From: Psychrobium sp. MM17-31
GTDB lineage: Bacteria; Pseudomonadota; Gammaproteobacteria; Enterobacterales; Psychrobiaceae
Assembly (NCBI RefSeq): GCF_022347785.1
Contig: NZ_JAKRGA010000003.1
Coordinates: 682,001 to 746,000 of the forward strand
Direction: 5' to 3'
DNA: 64,000 bases
A program made the translations under genes and the position numbers. The notes under the pieces were generated by a model. The model saw nothing but the letters and a program-made list of their open reading frames with translations. It had not been told where the DNA came from and did no database searches. This document shows positions 41,737-51,223 of this stretch, one piece after another. How positions within the stretch are numbered: the stretch's first letter is position 1; every line of letters begins with the position of its first letter.

Positions 41737-43914
41737 ATGTTGAACAAAAATTTGCTAAAGGCACTTCCTTTGGCCTCAGCGCTTATTGCTGGCAACGCCT
41801 TCGCCGACGAAGGTATGTGGCAACCGCATCAATTAAAAGAAATTAGCGGTAAGTTAAAAAAAGCTGGATTAAAACTTGATCCAACAAAAATGGAAAACCT
41901 CGATCAATTTCCAATGAACGCCATTATCAGTCTTGGTGGCTGTACTGCGTCTTTCCTATCTGATCAAGGCTTAGCCATTACCAACCATCACTGTGCATAC
42001 GGTTCAATTCAGTACAACTCGACTGAAAAAAACAACCTGCTGAAAAAAGGTTTTGTTGCAAAAAACAAATCACAAGAACTTCAAGCAGCACCGGGCTCAC
42101 GCATTTACGTAACTGAATCACTAACGAATGTTACCGACAAAATTACCGGCTCTATTGGCTCATCAGTAAAAGGCCAAGCCTACTTCAAAGCGATTGAAAA
42201 GAATCAAAAAGAACTCGTATCAGCCTGTGAAACGTCACAAGACTACCGCTGTGAAGTCTACAGCTTCCACGGCGGCCTAGAATACTTCCTGATCAAACAA
42301 CTCGCCATCCGCGATGTGCGTCTAGTTTATGCACCACCATCAAGCATTGGTAAATTTGGCGGCGACACCGACAACTGGATGTGGCCACGTCACACTGGCG
42401 ACTGGGCATTCTACCGCGCCTATGTTGGCAAAGATGGCAAGCCAGCCGATTACTCAAAAGACAACGTACCATTCAAACCTCAAGCCTTCCTAAAAGTGAA
42501 TGCTGATGGCGTACGTAACAGCGATTACGTAATGGTTCTTGGCTATCCAGGCCGCACCAACCGTTACCGCACTGTTGATGAAGTAGAAAACCAATTTACT
42601 TGGGTTTACCCAACGTCTAAGCAATACCGCGAAGACTACATCAACATTATCAAAGACGTTGCACCAGCAGGCAGCGATGCGCGTATCAAGTACGAAAGTA
42701 CCCTAGCAAGCCTAGCGAACTACGCTAAAAATTTCGGCTCAATGATCGAAAGTTACAACAAAGGCGACATGCTAGCGCGTAAGCAAGCTGAACTAAAAGA
42801 TCTACAAAAATGGATCAACAGCTCGAAACAACGCAAGCGTAAATACGGCAAAGCGTTAACTGAGCTGAATGAGCTAATTGCCCAAACACAAAAAGGCCAA
42901 GAGCGCGATTTAATCATGGGTTACTTCGGTAGCACCAACATGATGAGCGTTGCTAAGCGTCTATACCGTCTAGCTAACGAAAAAGCTAAGCCAGATACAG
43001 AGCGTAAGCAAGGTTATCAAGAGCGCGACATGAACCGCTTTACTCAAGGTATGAAGCGCGTTAACCGTCGTTACGACGCAGAGGTTGATAAAGCAGTACT
43101 TGAGCACTTCATCGGCTTGTACGCGCAGCTTCCTAAGAAAGAGCGCAACGCGACCTTTGATAAGTTCTTCGGCATTGGCAAAAACTTCGACGCTAAGAAA
43201 TTAGCCGCTAAATTGGACATGATGCACAAAAACACCAAGCTTGATGAAGAAGCGACGCGTTTAGCATGGATGAACAAATCAGTTAGCGACTTTAAAAACA
43301 GTAAAGATCCATACATCCAATTCGCTGTGTCTCAATACGACAACGATCGCAAGCTAGAGAAAAAAGCCGAAGCACTATTTGGTAAACTAGCCCAAGCGCG
43401 CCCTGCCTTCATGGACGCTATGATTGCTTACAAGAAGAGTAAAGGCGAGCCTGTATACGCCGATGCTAACAGCTCACTGCGTATCACTTACGGCAACGTA
43501 ATGGGTTACTCACCACAAGACGGCTTAACGGCAACACCGTTTACCACGCTGGAAGGTTTACTAGCCAAATACAAAGCGGGCGATCACGAATTCGATTTAT
43601 TCGAAAATATCCGCACAGCTATCGCCAACAAAGACTACGGCAAATACTACCGTAAAGATTTAGGCTCAGTGCCAGTAAACTACCTGTCTAACTTAGACAT
43701 TACTGGCGGTAACTCAGGTTCACCAACCCTAAACGGCAAAGGCGAATTTGTTGGTCTTGTATTTGACGGCGTTTACGAATCAATCATTGGCGATTGGGAT
43801 TACGACACCAAATACAAACGCGCAATCCACACCAGTGTTCCATTCATGCTATGGACAATGGAAAACATCGACGGCGCGCAAAACGTTGTTGATGAAATGA
43901 CTATCGTTAAGTAA
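41737..43914 (+). CDS. S46 family dipeptidyl-peptidase (DPP7-like)
   Basis: This 725-residue periplasmic peptidase removes dipeptides from peptide N termini. A signal peptide ends near AFA (residue 23). The catalytic residues are His in TNHHCAYG near 84-90, Asp in GGDTDNW near 209-215 and Ser in GGNSGSP near 656-662. The residue that sets P1 choice in the family (Arg in DPP11, Gly in DPP7) is Gly here, in VFDGVYES, so a preference for hydrophobic P1 is predicted. The central helical domain (about 280-560) is basic, as in other members. It is followed by a strong terminator. Confidence 0.94.
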   Translation: MLNKNLLKALPLASALIAGNAFADEGMWQPHQLKEISGKLKKAGLKLDPTKMENLDQFPMNAIISLGGCTASFLSDQGLAITNHHCAYGSIQYNSTEKNNLLKKGFVAKNKSQELQAAPGSRIYVTESLTNVTDKITGSIGSSVKGQAYFKAIEKNQKELVSACETSQDYRCEVYSFHGGLEYFLIKQLAIRDVRLVYAPPSSIGKFGGDTDNWMWPRHTGDWAFYRAYVGKDGKPADYSKDNVPFKPQAFLKVNADGVRNSDYVMVLGYPGRTNRYRTVDEVENQFTWVYPTSKQYREDYINIIKDVAPAGSDARIKYESTLASLANYAKNFGSMIESYNKGDMLARKQAELKDLQKWINSSKQRKRKYGKALTELNELIAQTQKGQERDLIMGYFGSTNMMSVAKRLYRLANEKAKPDTERKQGYQERDMNRFTQGMKRVNRRYDAEVDKAVLEHFIGLYAQLPKKERNATFDKFFGIGKNFDAKKLAAKLDMMHKNTKLDEEATRLAWMNKSVSDFKNSKDPYIQFAVSQYDNDRKLEKKAEALFGKLAQARPAFMDAMIAYKKSKGEPVYADANSSLRITYGNVMGYSPQDGLTATPFTTLEGLLAKYKAGDHEFDLFENIRTAIANKDYGKYYRKDLGSVPVNYLSNLDITGGNSGSPTLNGKGEFVGLVFDGVYESIIGDWDYDTKYKRAIHTSVPFMLWTMENIDGAQNVVDEMTIVK

Positions 43915-43934
43915 GCACTTAACATCAGAAAAGA

Positions 43935-43972
43935 AAAAGGCTGGAGAGGTAAAATTCTCCAGCCTTTTTTTT
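43935..43972. terminator. Bidirectional terminator between S46 peptidase and zur
   Basis: Stem AAAAAGGCTGGAGA pairs with TCTCCAGCCTTTTT around a short loop with T runs on both strands. Confidence 0.88.
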
Positions 43973-43986
43973 ATGTTTGAAATAAA

Positions 43987-44499
43987 TTACGACTCCAAAC
44001 AATCACTACAAATACAACTAAGCTCCACCTGCTTAGTAGCCAACTTAAAACCGTTGTTAGCTACGATTTGCGTAATCGAATCAACATGCTGCATTTGTTC
44101 ACTCACCTCATCGACACGACCACACTTCTGGCAAATTAAAAAATGAGGAAACTGATGTTGATGCTGACAGCCAAAATGACGACAAATCACAAACTTGTTC
44201 ACCGTATCTAAACGATGCACCAAATCGATGCTGACTAAGAATTCCAAAGAGCGATAAATGGTCATTGGCAAAGGAATCTTGCCATAAATTTCACTCAACT
44301 CATTTTTAATATCGTATGCCGACAGTGCCTTGTTTTCACTTAGCAATACCGACAACACCTTCTTGCGATTAGGAGTCAACGAAGAATGATTAGCAAGGCA
44401 AACCTGCTCAGCAAAGGCGAGTTGTAATGCTAATGGCTCTTTTCCTGCATCTACATTCACCGTTTTCGCCGTCATTTCGCTCGCCGATAGTCCATTCAT
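43987..44499 (-). CDS. zur: Fur-family zinc repressor (Zur-like)
   Basis: This 170-residue regulator represses zinc-uptake genes when zinc is bound. The Fur winged helix spans about 40-110 (LTPNRKKVLSVLL, YDIKNELS, TIYRSLEFL). The structural-zinc cysteines are CQKCG near 130-134 and CICSDC at the C terminus. The Fur iron-site motif HHHDH is missing, and the H-Q-H-Q-H stretch fits Zur. A second Met at residue 9 is a possible start. A Zur-box-like sequence lies about 55 bases upstream. Confidence 0.85.
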   Translation of the reverse strand: MNGLSASEMTAKTVNVDAGKEPLALQLAFAEQVCLANHSSLTPNRKKVLSVLLSENKALSAYDIKNELSEIYGKIPLPMTIYRSLEFLVSIDLVHRLDTVNKFVICRHFGCQHQHQFPHFLICQKCGRVDEVSEQMQHVDSITQIVANNGFKLATKQVELSCICSDCLES

Positions 44500-44548
44500 A
44501 ATCTTACAATCACACTCTTTTAAAACACGCTTATTAAAAGCTTACCAC

Positions 44549-44572
44549 AATACGTTATAACATAACAATTGA
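44549..44572. promoter_or_regulatory. Possible Zur box
   Basis: Read on the minus strand the segment contains TTATGTTATAACGTAT, similar to the Zur consensus core TGTTATAnTATAACA. Its position before zur suggests autoregulation. Confidence 0.35.
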
Positions 44573-44635
44573 TGGTGTGTATTTGTAAAAATGGAAGTGT
44601 TCAAATAAAAACGTAATGAATGTACTGGCATGAAA

Positions 44636-44657
44636 AAAGCGCAGTGGGCTGCGCTTT
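44636..44657 (-). terminator. Terminator after the 44708-45088 gene
   Basis: Stem AAAGCGCAG pairs with CTGCGCTTT around TGGG, and on the minus strand it continues into TTTTT. Confidence 0.78.
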
Positions 44658-44707
44658 AATGGAGATAAGAGGAAAGCTTCAACTCAACAGTTACTAGGAA
44701 CTTCCTA

Positions 44708-45088
44708 CTATTTTTGATCACTATTAATTTGCTTCCTAGGCTTGCCCTTTAGCTCAACAGTGAAAAACAATATAGCTAAATGTATCAACAGTAAGGTAGC
44801 TAACAACTCTGCCATACTATTGCTAGAGCTAAATTGAGCTTGTGCATACTCCTCTTTCGATATATTAAGACTATGCTGTTTTTTTATGATTGAAACTAAC
44901 TCTGCACGATCAATTGGAATTGTTTCATCCTCTAATTTTGCTTCAAACTGAGCTTGCAACTCTATCATTTCATTACGAGTGAATTTAGATTTAGATTGCT
45001 CATAGCTATATTGTACAAACCAAATAGAAAAACCAGAAAAACTCAATAACGAAAGTACAGATATGAGCAGTAAAATTTTTTTAACCAT
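44708..45088 (-). CDS. Small membrane protein of unknown function
   Basis: This 126-residue protein has hydrophobic segments at about 5-25 and 90-110 and a charged helical middle (about 30-80, EMIELQAQFEAKLEDE), which would lie in the periplasm. I recognise no family. It is a lone gene followed by a terminator. The TTTTTACCATTGC upstream region shows no clear Shine-Dalgarno, so confidence is moderate. Confidence 0.5.
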   Translation of the reverse strand: MVKKILLLISVLSLLSFSGFSIWFVQYSYEQSKSKFTRNEMIELQAQFEAKLEDETIPIDRAELVSIIKKQHSLNISKEEYAQAQFSSSNSMAELLATLLLIHLAILFFTVELKGKPRKQINSDQK

Positions 45089-45244
45089 TGCTACTAAAGC
45101 CCCATTCTAGTGAGCAACTTAACGTCGAAGTTTGCTGCTAAATTGAATGCCAAGTATATGACTTGTCACAAAGAAAGGAAAAAATACAACCTTGTTAGGC
45201 ATTTTTAAACACCTCAGAATTCATGAAATGCTCGATATCCTAAA

Positions 45245-46519
45245 AATATTGACACCCAAAAGTTAGCATGGACGTTCAGCCACTTTTTTGCAATTCGTTT
45301 TGCACCAAATTTCAATCAATTAACAATTTGATTTCGTTAAACTCGGTATTAAATCGTTTTAGAAGTGTTTTTTGCTATCAGACACCGATAAAAGTACAAA
45401 GAAAGTCTGTAAACAGCTCGATTATCTACATTTCTCAGATAGCTTGGCTAGTTTGTCCGTCAGCCAACGCCCTTATACCAACAGTGATGATGGTCGTTAG
45501 CACATTGTCTCAACCGCTCTCGAGAACCTGCGAAGTTACCATACTGACGTCTAAAATGATTAACAATTTCTATCCAGTCGTCACTAGCAATTCCCAAACT
45601 ATCAAGTAATTTAGGCTGATGCTCTTCCACAAATCCGCGCTTATTAGGCACTATCTGCCTTGCGCTCCAATCCGCCAGTTCAAAGTAATTATAGAGGGTA
45701 AATGGAATAGCAAGGGGTTGTTTTGAACTGCCAAATGGCAACAGTTTAGCGGGTTGCTTGGGTAGGACTTTATTGTCTTTGGAAGCAGCTTTTCGGTCTT
45801 GCTCGTAACTGCGAATTCGGGCTTGAATTGAAGTAAATTCGCTCTCTTTTAAGTTTCTAGCCATACCAGCCCGAACAGGATTTAAATCAACATACATCAT
45901 GCATGATAGCAATGCTTATTCATCCAACAATGCCTGAGAATAGTAACGACCTTCCCAATAGCGCCCTTTGCAGTTATCTTCCTTATTTGCCGCTCTAGCT
46001 ATCGACTCATTGAGATGGCGCATAAACCAGCTAATGTCATAAAGCCTCAGCCGCCACATTGCCACTACTTCAGCAACTTTGGCTAGACTCGCTTTATCGT
46101 CTATCTCGCCTTTCCGATACCTATCAACGACTGGATGACCTTTGTGCAGTTGATACCAACGTTCAATCACCTCGTCATCACACCAAATTAACGCACGCGC
46201 TCGGTCTACACGCAATACTAAATGGTAATGGTTACTCATAATTGCATAAGCAGCAATATCGATGGCGAAAATCTCCGCTAGCGCATGAAGTTTATCCAAT
46301 ACCCATTGGCGTCTGTGGTTGTAGTTCTTACCGGAATATTTATCTTCACCGCACAGAAAAGCACGGCGAACACAACGAGAAATGACGTGATAGAAAGGTG
46401 TGGCGTCTAAATCAATTAGACAGTTTCTTGCTCTAGCCATAACAACCTCCTCAACCAAGAGAGATTATTAGCCTAGGACAAAATGGATTTATTGCCAGAA
46501 ACTTTTGGATGTCTATTAT
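45245..46519 (-). mobile_element. IS200-like/RAYT element with inverted ends
   Basis: The outer ends AATATTGACACCCAAAAGTT (45245-45264) and AACTTTTGGATGTCTATTAT (46500-46519) form an imperfect inverted repeat around a Y1-transposase gene. TTTTGGGTGTCA is shared with the tip of repeat B in the accessory insert at 12-15 kb. The gap 45089-45459 holds only the left end of this element and otherwise nothing recognisable. Confidence 0.6.
45460..46458 (-). pseudogene. REP-associated tyrosine transposase, broken by an in-frame stop
   Basis: Both halves belong to one Y1 (HUH) transposase of about 332 codons. The first half has FYHVISRCVRRAFLCG and the metal-binding HUH motif in SNHYHLVL, then FMRHLNESIARAANK and GRYWEGRYYSQALLDE. 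A TAA at 45916-45918 follows, after which the same frame continues ALLSCMMYVDLNPVRAGMA, the normal family sequence. The single stop therefore inactivates the gene unless it is read through. Such enzymes move or maintain REP-like palindromes. The start has a good AGGAGG ribosome site. Confidence 0.88.
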
Positions 46520-46558
46520 TTACCGTTATAGTGCAGTGTTCTTTCACTATATATCAAG

Positions 46559-49500
46559 CTATCTGCTTTCCAGATAATCTCTCTTCTTTTCATATTCAAT
46601 AGATTTTAATTTATTCTCAATTTGTATCTCTACATAGGATTTATGCTCAAGAAACTTAATGGAATTAAAAAGCGGTAGTAAACCTTCAAGAAAATTCCTT
46701 TCTCGCTCCAAGATGGGAACTCGACTTCCTGACCACGACCAAGTAGTTAGTTCATAATCTAACGTTTGAAAGTCCTCAAATTTATCATTTTCACTAAGAA
46801 ATAAACCTAATAGTTCCCGCCTGAATTCTTCACTAAGGTATTGTGCAGAATTAAATAAAAAGCACATAAATTTAATATCCGTTGCATTTTTCTTGACGGC
46901 ATTACGGAAAAAATCATGTTTTTTCTGAACCATTTCTTCCGATTCAGTTTTACCTTTTTCTTTAGTGAATAACTTACTAAATATATTTTCTCTATAACTG
47001 AAAGAGTGTTCATCTTTACTCTGAAGATATTTCGCGTATTCTTCAATTTCTTCGACGTAGCCCTCTCTTTCCCACAAAAAATTTAACTCTGGCAAATTTG
47101 TGTGCAAGTCAGGCCATCTTTCCTTTTCATATATTTGATCGATCAATTTATATAAAAACTCAAACCGTCTATCTAAAAGATGTTTTAAAGCGTCGCCAGA
47201 ATAATCCCAATAGCGCTCTAGACTGTAGGCGGCTAAGTACGCATCAAAAACCAATTCCTCGTCTGGCTCAAATACTTCAAACCAGTTGCCAAATATACTG
47301 GAGTGGCTGCTGAATAGGTGCCCTAGTGATCTTGCATAGTTAGCATCTTCGCTGGATTTATCCGTTAAAATTCTGACAATTTTGCAATATATATCATCGT
47401 CAACACGCTTATACTTATCTAAATAATCTAGCCAACCTCGCAATTCATTGCTTGGAGTATTGCTGATATGCTCTATTAATAAATTCGCGTCATTATCAAC
47501 AATGGACTCCTCTGGTAACAATGCAAAATAAGTAGATAGCCATAGTTTCTTCCACCGATATTCTTTGCTGTTTAACAATAAGAAAACATCTTCGCTCGAT
47601 TGAGCCTTAAACAGGTCGGTTACTATGAAATGAGGATTTACTTCAAAAGAGTCATCATAATCCATGTAATTAGATACAATATCGGGAAAGAGTTCTGGTG
47701 CTGATTCAGCGATTGCACGAAAACTCATTTCAATTCCATTTTTTAAGGAATAGTCCCTATCTCTACCCGACAGGGCACTATTCAATTCTTTGCACCTATC
47801 AATGAAATCAATGAAATTTGCTATTGAAATACCTTTAAAATGTTCAACTAAACTCTGATGGCGGTATTGATTGTATTCCTCATAACCCATTTCAAGCATG
47901 CGCCCTTCATGCCTGTCTTCAAGAAGTAAGTTTGAAAGTTTAAGCGTTTCATTAAAGAACTCTTCTTTCCACTCCACTGGATAGTTCAATTCCAAAGATT
48001 CAAGGTGCTCACAATAATCTTGCATCATCATGCAGTGAGACAAATTATCTTTGTCTAACTTTTTAACAAAATATCGTTCAAAATAAGGAAGGTCAGCCTC
48101 AGCCATATCCGCTCCTTCATATCTTGCTCTGCCTATGTGCTCTTTAATTACGTCAATAACAAAAGGTTGCAACTCTTCTTTATTCATTAAAAAAGATAGG
48201 TTTGAGATAATCTTATCTCTTAAAGCGAGTAGGTATTCATCAGGAGATAGCCTAAAAGTTATAATACTTATTGCATCACCGCGAGACCACTGATGCTCTC
48301 TGTGCTCAACTTTTAACAGGTAACTAGCCGTTAAAATAAAAAGCCGACTAAATAAGTAGTTCTCCCCTTTGTCCATTTGTTGTATCAACTTATCAACAAT
48401 GAACGATTGTACACAATAGCCGTATCGACAATCATTAGGCTTAAAATTGTAACGTTCTGACAGTGCTCGTATTACAAAGCCAAGGGACGCCTTACTTTTA
48501 GCAAGGTATTGAAGCAGCAATTCAAAAGACATTTTGAATTCTTGCTCATCATAAAACCTAAAACTTGTCAGCAAATTGATTAAAGATGATTTATCTGCTT
48601 CGTTCTTAGCCTCTTCATAACTTTCACCTTTCCAATCAATATCAACGTCTGGCATTCCGTTAATAACCTTTGATGAAAAAACCAAAGCCTCTGTTGGTAG
48701 AGCAAACCAAAAAGTGCTTAAAAACTCTATTGATTTATCGACGTTCTCATTTTCAGAATACTTTTCAAATATGTCTTTAACCTCACTCCTAATGCCAGCA
48801 ACAACTTTCCTTTGGTCAAATGCACTAATGATAGGGTTAAGTGAATCAACAATAGTTCTGGTATAGTCTGGATAGAAGTCTTTAACAATTGACGAAAATG
48901 GTATTATCTTTTTTTCAAAGACGGCTATATAAAAAAGGTAAGTAGATAAAACTTGGTCAGATATTTTTACCACTTCATTTTCATACAAATCCACCAACTC
49001 ATTTTTATGCAAGATATCAACAAGTTCCCAAAACTCCTCAGCCTGTATACCGAAAGAGTTCTCTACCATCCCCATTTGTTGTTCATTAAGTTTGTCAATC
49101 TTTCTAAAAAACGAAATAGCGCAAGCCGCGAGAACTAACCTTTCATCTTCAAGAACAAGTTTTACGTTTTCATTTTCGCCAAAGTAATCGCTATACAAGG
49201 AAGTGACATTTTGAATGGATTGTATTTGATTTGTCTCTATAGCAACTTTTGAAGCCATTACAGCCAATCGTGGATTGCCGCAGGATATTTCTTGAATTCG
49301 TTTTTGATACTCCCCATTTTTAATGCCAAACAATGATTCAGCCAGTTCTTTAATTTGTTCGTCGGTTAACGGCGTAATAACCTGCTCATGAAGTTCAGTG
49401 TATTTGCTAACTTTTTCGATTACAGAAGTTCGCGCATAATCTCTCACCGTGGCAACGATGCGAAAACTTCGGTTTTCATCTTTTTCAGTTAGATAATGAA

Positions 49501-50329
49501 GAATATAATCAAGCCTGTTATCCAATCTGTTAGCATCATCAACAAAAATCAAATAATCACCAGGCTCACTAAAGTACGCAGTAATATCCCTTATTAGGTC
49601 TGCGCCTTTATCAAAAAGACAAATAACATTGGTATCTTCATTCTCTTGCAGAATTCGTTTTGCCAAAGTGACTGAAAATAATGTTTTTCCTAATCCGGCT
49701 GCACCTGATACAAGCAAGAAGTTTGATGATTCCAGTGTTCGAACCGCATTATTCAACAAATCGTCACAGAACAGCAATTCATTGTCTATAGACGTTGTAA
49801 AGTTACTCCTACCGTACCTCTCGATAAAATCATCAACGCTCAATAATTGGCCAGTATCTAAAGGTAAATCTAAATAAGTTTCCGAAATGACTGGGTAAGA
49901 ATTCTTAATGCTTAAAGAAATTGAATCAAGCCCATTAAGAGTCAACATGACTTCTCTATCGTAGCAAAAGGTTCGGAGTTCGTTGATTTCTTCTGTAGTA
50001 AGTTTACCTAAATAACATATGATTATTTCACTGATTTCATCTACAGGAATGCTTGTTTTATTTTCATCAAAGCACTTTTCAATGTCATCTTTTAGTTTGT
50101 TGGCTAGACGGTCCTGTTGAACGGTATATTCTGAAAAAATATATTTTCCATTTGCCTGCATCAACAAACAGTCGGGTGTTCCCTTAACCACTCTATCGGT
50201 AGTATCCATCATTCCGATTGGATTTATATTTTCATACCCCTTTCGATACAGCCAATCATCACAGAGTCTTTGAAATTTTCCGCCTTCTATTTCAAGCAAC
50301 TTAGATTTTATTTGGTTTTGACTTCCCAT
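46559..50329 (-). CDS. Nuclease-like STAND NTPase, candidate anti-phage protein
   Basis: This 1256-residue protein has a three-part layout. Residues 8-140 resemble a PD-(D/E)XK nuclease: FQRLCDDWLYRKGY, then KGTPDCLL with Asp53, then FSEYTVQQ with Glu67. The usual Lys of the triad is replaced by Thr69. A STAND/AAA-type NTPase spans about 170-420, with Walker A GAAGLGKT at 209-216, Walker B LIFVDD at 260-265, the sensor ATVRDYAR at 293-300 and GNPRLAV at 351-357. The remaining 800 residues are helical, acidic and repeat-like and would be the ligand sensor. AGAGGGA lies before the ATG. It is AT-rich, alone and next to a transposase element. The order effector-STAND-sensor is that of Avs-type defence proteins, but I cannot name a known family. 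Confidence 0.8.
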   Translation of the reverse strand: MGSQNQIKSKLLEIEGGKFQRLCDDWLYRKGYENINPIGMMDTTDRVVKGTPDCLLMQANGKYIFSEYTVQQDRLANKLKDDIEKCFDENKTSIPVDEISEIIICYLGKLTTEEINELRTFCYDREVMLTLNGLDSISLSIKNSYPVISETYLDLPLDTGQLLSVDDFIERYGRSNFTTSIDNELLFCDDLLNNAVRTLESSNFLLVSGAAGLGKTLFSVTLAKRILQENEDTNVICLFDKGADLIRDITAYFSEPGDYLIFVDDANRLDNRLDYILHYLTEKDENRSFRIVATVRDYARTSVIEKVSKYTELHEQVITPLTDEQIKELAESLFGIKNGEYQKRIQEISCGNPRLAVMASKVAIETNQIQSIQNVTSLYSDYFGENENVKLVLEDERLVLAACAISFFRKIDKLNEQQMGMVENSFGIQAEEFWELVDILHKNELVDLYENEVVKISDQVLSTYLFYIAVFEKKIIPFSSIVKDFYPDYTRTIVDSLNPIISAFDQRKVVAGIRSEVKDIFEKYSENENVDKSIEFLSTFWFALPTEALVFSSKVINGMPDVDIDWKGESYEEAKNEADKSSLINLLTSFRFYDEQEFKMSFELLLQYLAKSKASLGFVIRALSERYNFKPNDCRYGYCVQSFIVDKLIQQMDKGENYLFSRLFILTASYLLKVEHREHQWSRGDAISIITFRLSPDEYLLALRDKIISNLSFLMNKEELQPFVIDVIKEHIGRARYEGADMAEADLPYFERYFVKKLDKDNLSHCMMMQDYCEHLESLELNYPVEWKEEFFNETLKLSNLLLEDRHEGRMLEMGYEEYNQYRHQSLVEHFKGISIANFIDFIDRCKELNSALSGRDRDYSLKNGIEMSFRAIAESAPELFPDIVSNYMDYDDSFEVNPHFIVTDLFKAQSSEDVFLLLNSKEYRWKKLWLSTYFALLPEESIVDNDANLLIEHISNTPSNELRGWLDYLDKYKRVDDDIYCKIVRILTDKSSEDANYARSLGHLFSSHSSIFGNWFEVFEPDEELVFDAYLAAYSLERYWDYSGDALKHLLDRRFEFLYKLIDQIYEKERWPDLHTNLPELNFLWEREGYVEEIEEYAKYLQSKDEHSFSYRENIFSKLFTKEKGKTESEEMVQKKHDFFRNAVKKNATDIKFMCFLFNSAQYLSEEFRRELLGLFLSENDKFEDFQTLDYELTTWSWSGSRVPILERERNFLEGLLPLFNSIKFLEHKSYVEIQIENKLKSIEYEKKRDYLESR

Positions 50330-50540
50330 AATCCCTCTGTGTGGACATAAATTCTAAAATTAGGCAGCTGGGTCTGAATGCCCAATAATACCCATCCAGT
50401 ACTTCAAATCGGATACCTCTCATTTACACTGCGCCCAATCAGATAGTAACGAGAACCAACAACGTTAAATCGTTGACCCCTAAGATTAGCAATCGCTAGA
50501 TATTTATGGATTCCGATTTTTCATTTATCTGATAATTCAA

Positions 50541-50966
50541 TTAGCTGGAGAATAGATATAAACCTATTTCCATGTCTACTTTAGATATGTCTTGGTAGAA
50601 TGTGGCAATTGCATCTTTTAAACCTTCAGCAGCCAAAATTTCCTCTCTACTGATACGATAAAGATTATCTTCATAAACATTTGTGAATGGAGATTTTTCC
50701 GCATCTTGTATACTAAAACATAACGTCCCTTCATTTAGATAAATATGCGCAGATAAAAAACAAGGTGATTCAGTAATCCCTTGGCATCCATTCATGAAAA
50801 CTGCTAACCAAATATGTTTTTCTTCGTTGTGATTGAGTAAAGCAACCGAAAACTCCGTAGAGTCACCTTTTTCAGTTACGGAAAGCCCCTCTATAAATTT
50901 ATTCTTATGTTCTTCACCACAATCACATGGGAACCAAAACTCTTCTCTTTCTGTAATTGAAGGCAC
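50541..50966 (-). CDS. Small acidic protein of unknown function
   Basis: This 141-residue soluble protein has an N-terminal CDCGEEHK that may bind zinc and a strand-rich middle. No family is recognised. It precedes the STAND gene on the same strand with a 211-base gap that holds no clear terminator or repeat, so co-transcription is possible. No Shine-Dalgarno stands out. The AT-rich composition resembles that of the STAND gene, which suggests common arrival. Confidence 0.55.
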   Translation of the reverse strand: MPSITEREEFWFPCDCGEEHKNKFIEGLSVTEKGDSTEFSVALLNHNEEKHIWLAVFMNGCQGITESPCFLSAHIYLNEGTLCFSIQDAEKSPFTNVYEDNLYRISREEILAAEGLKDAIATFYQDISKVDMEIGLYLFSS

Positions 50967-51167
50967 AAACTTTCCTAGGCGCAGAGCAGTATATTATCCC
51001 GCATGTTCAATAACACCGGTTCACTAATTAAAAATAAGCAACCAAACTAGTAATAAAAACAATATTTGTCAAATAGTTAAAGAACTGTTGTCAGCAAAAT
51101 CTCTCATTGAATCTCGGTTCAGGCGTACATAACTATCTCAAAAAGCTAATCATCACAAATCTCCACA

Positions 51168-51196
51168 AAAAAGGCCGGAAATCATTCCAGCCTTTT
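51168..51196 (-). terminator. Terminator of the saccharopine dehydrogenase pair
   Basis: Stem AAAGGCCGGAA pairs imperfectly with TTCCAGCCTTTT, and the minus strand ends in a T run. Confidence 0.75.
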
Positions 51197-51223
51197 CATA
51201 GTTACGAACTTACTTGTAAACAA

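Noticed and set aside
45268..45609. 113-codon plus-strand frame near the transposase
   Set aside because: It overlaps the 3' part of the transposase gene on the other strand and has no family pattern.
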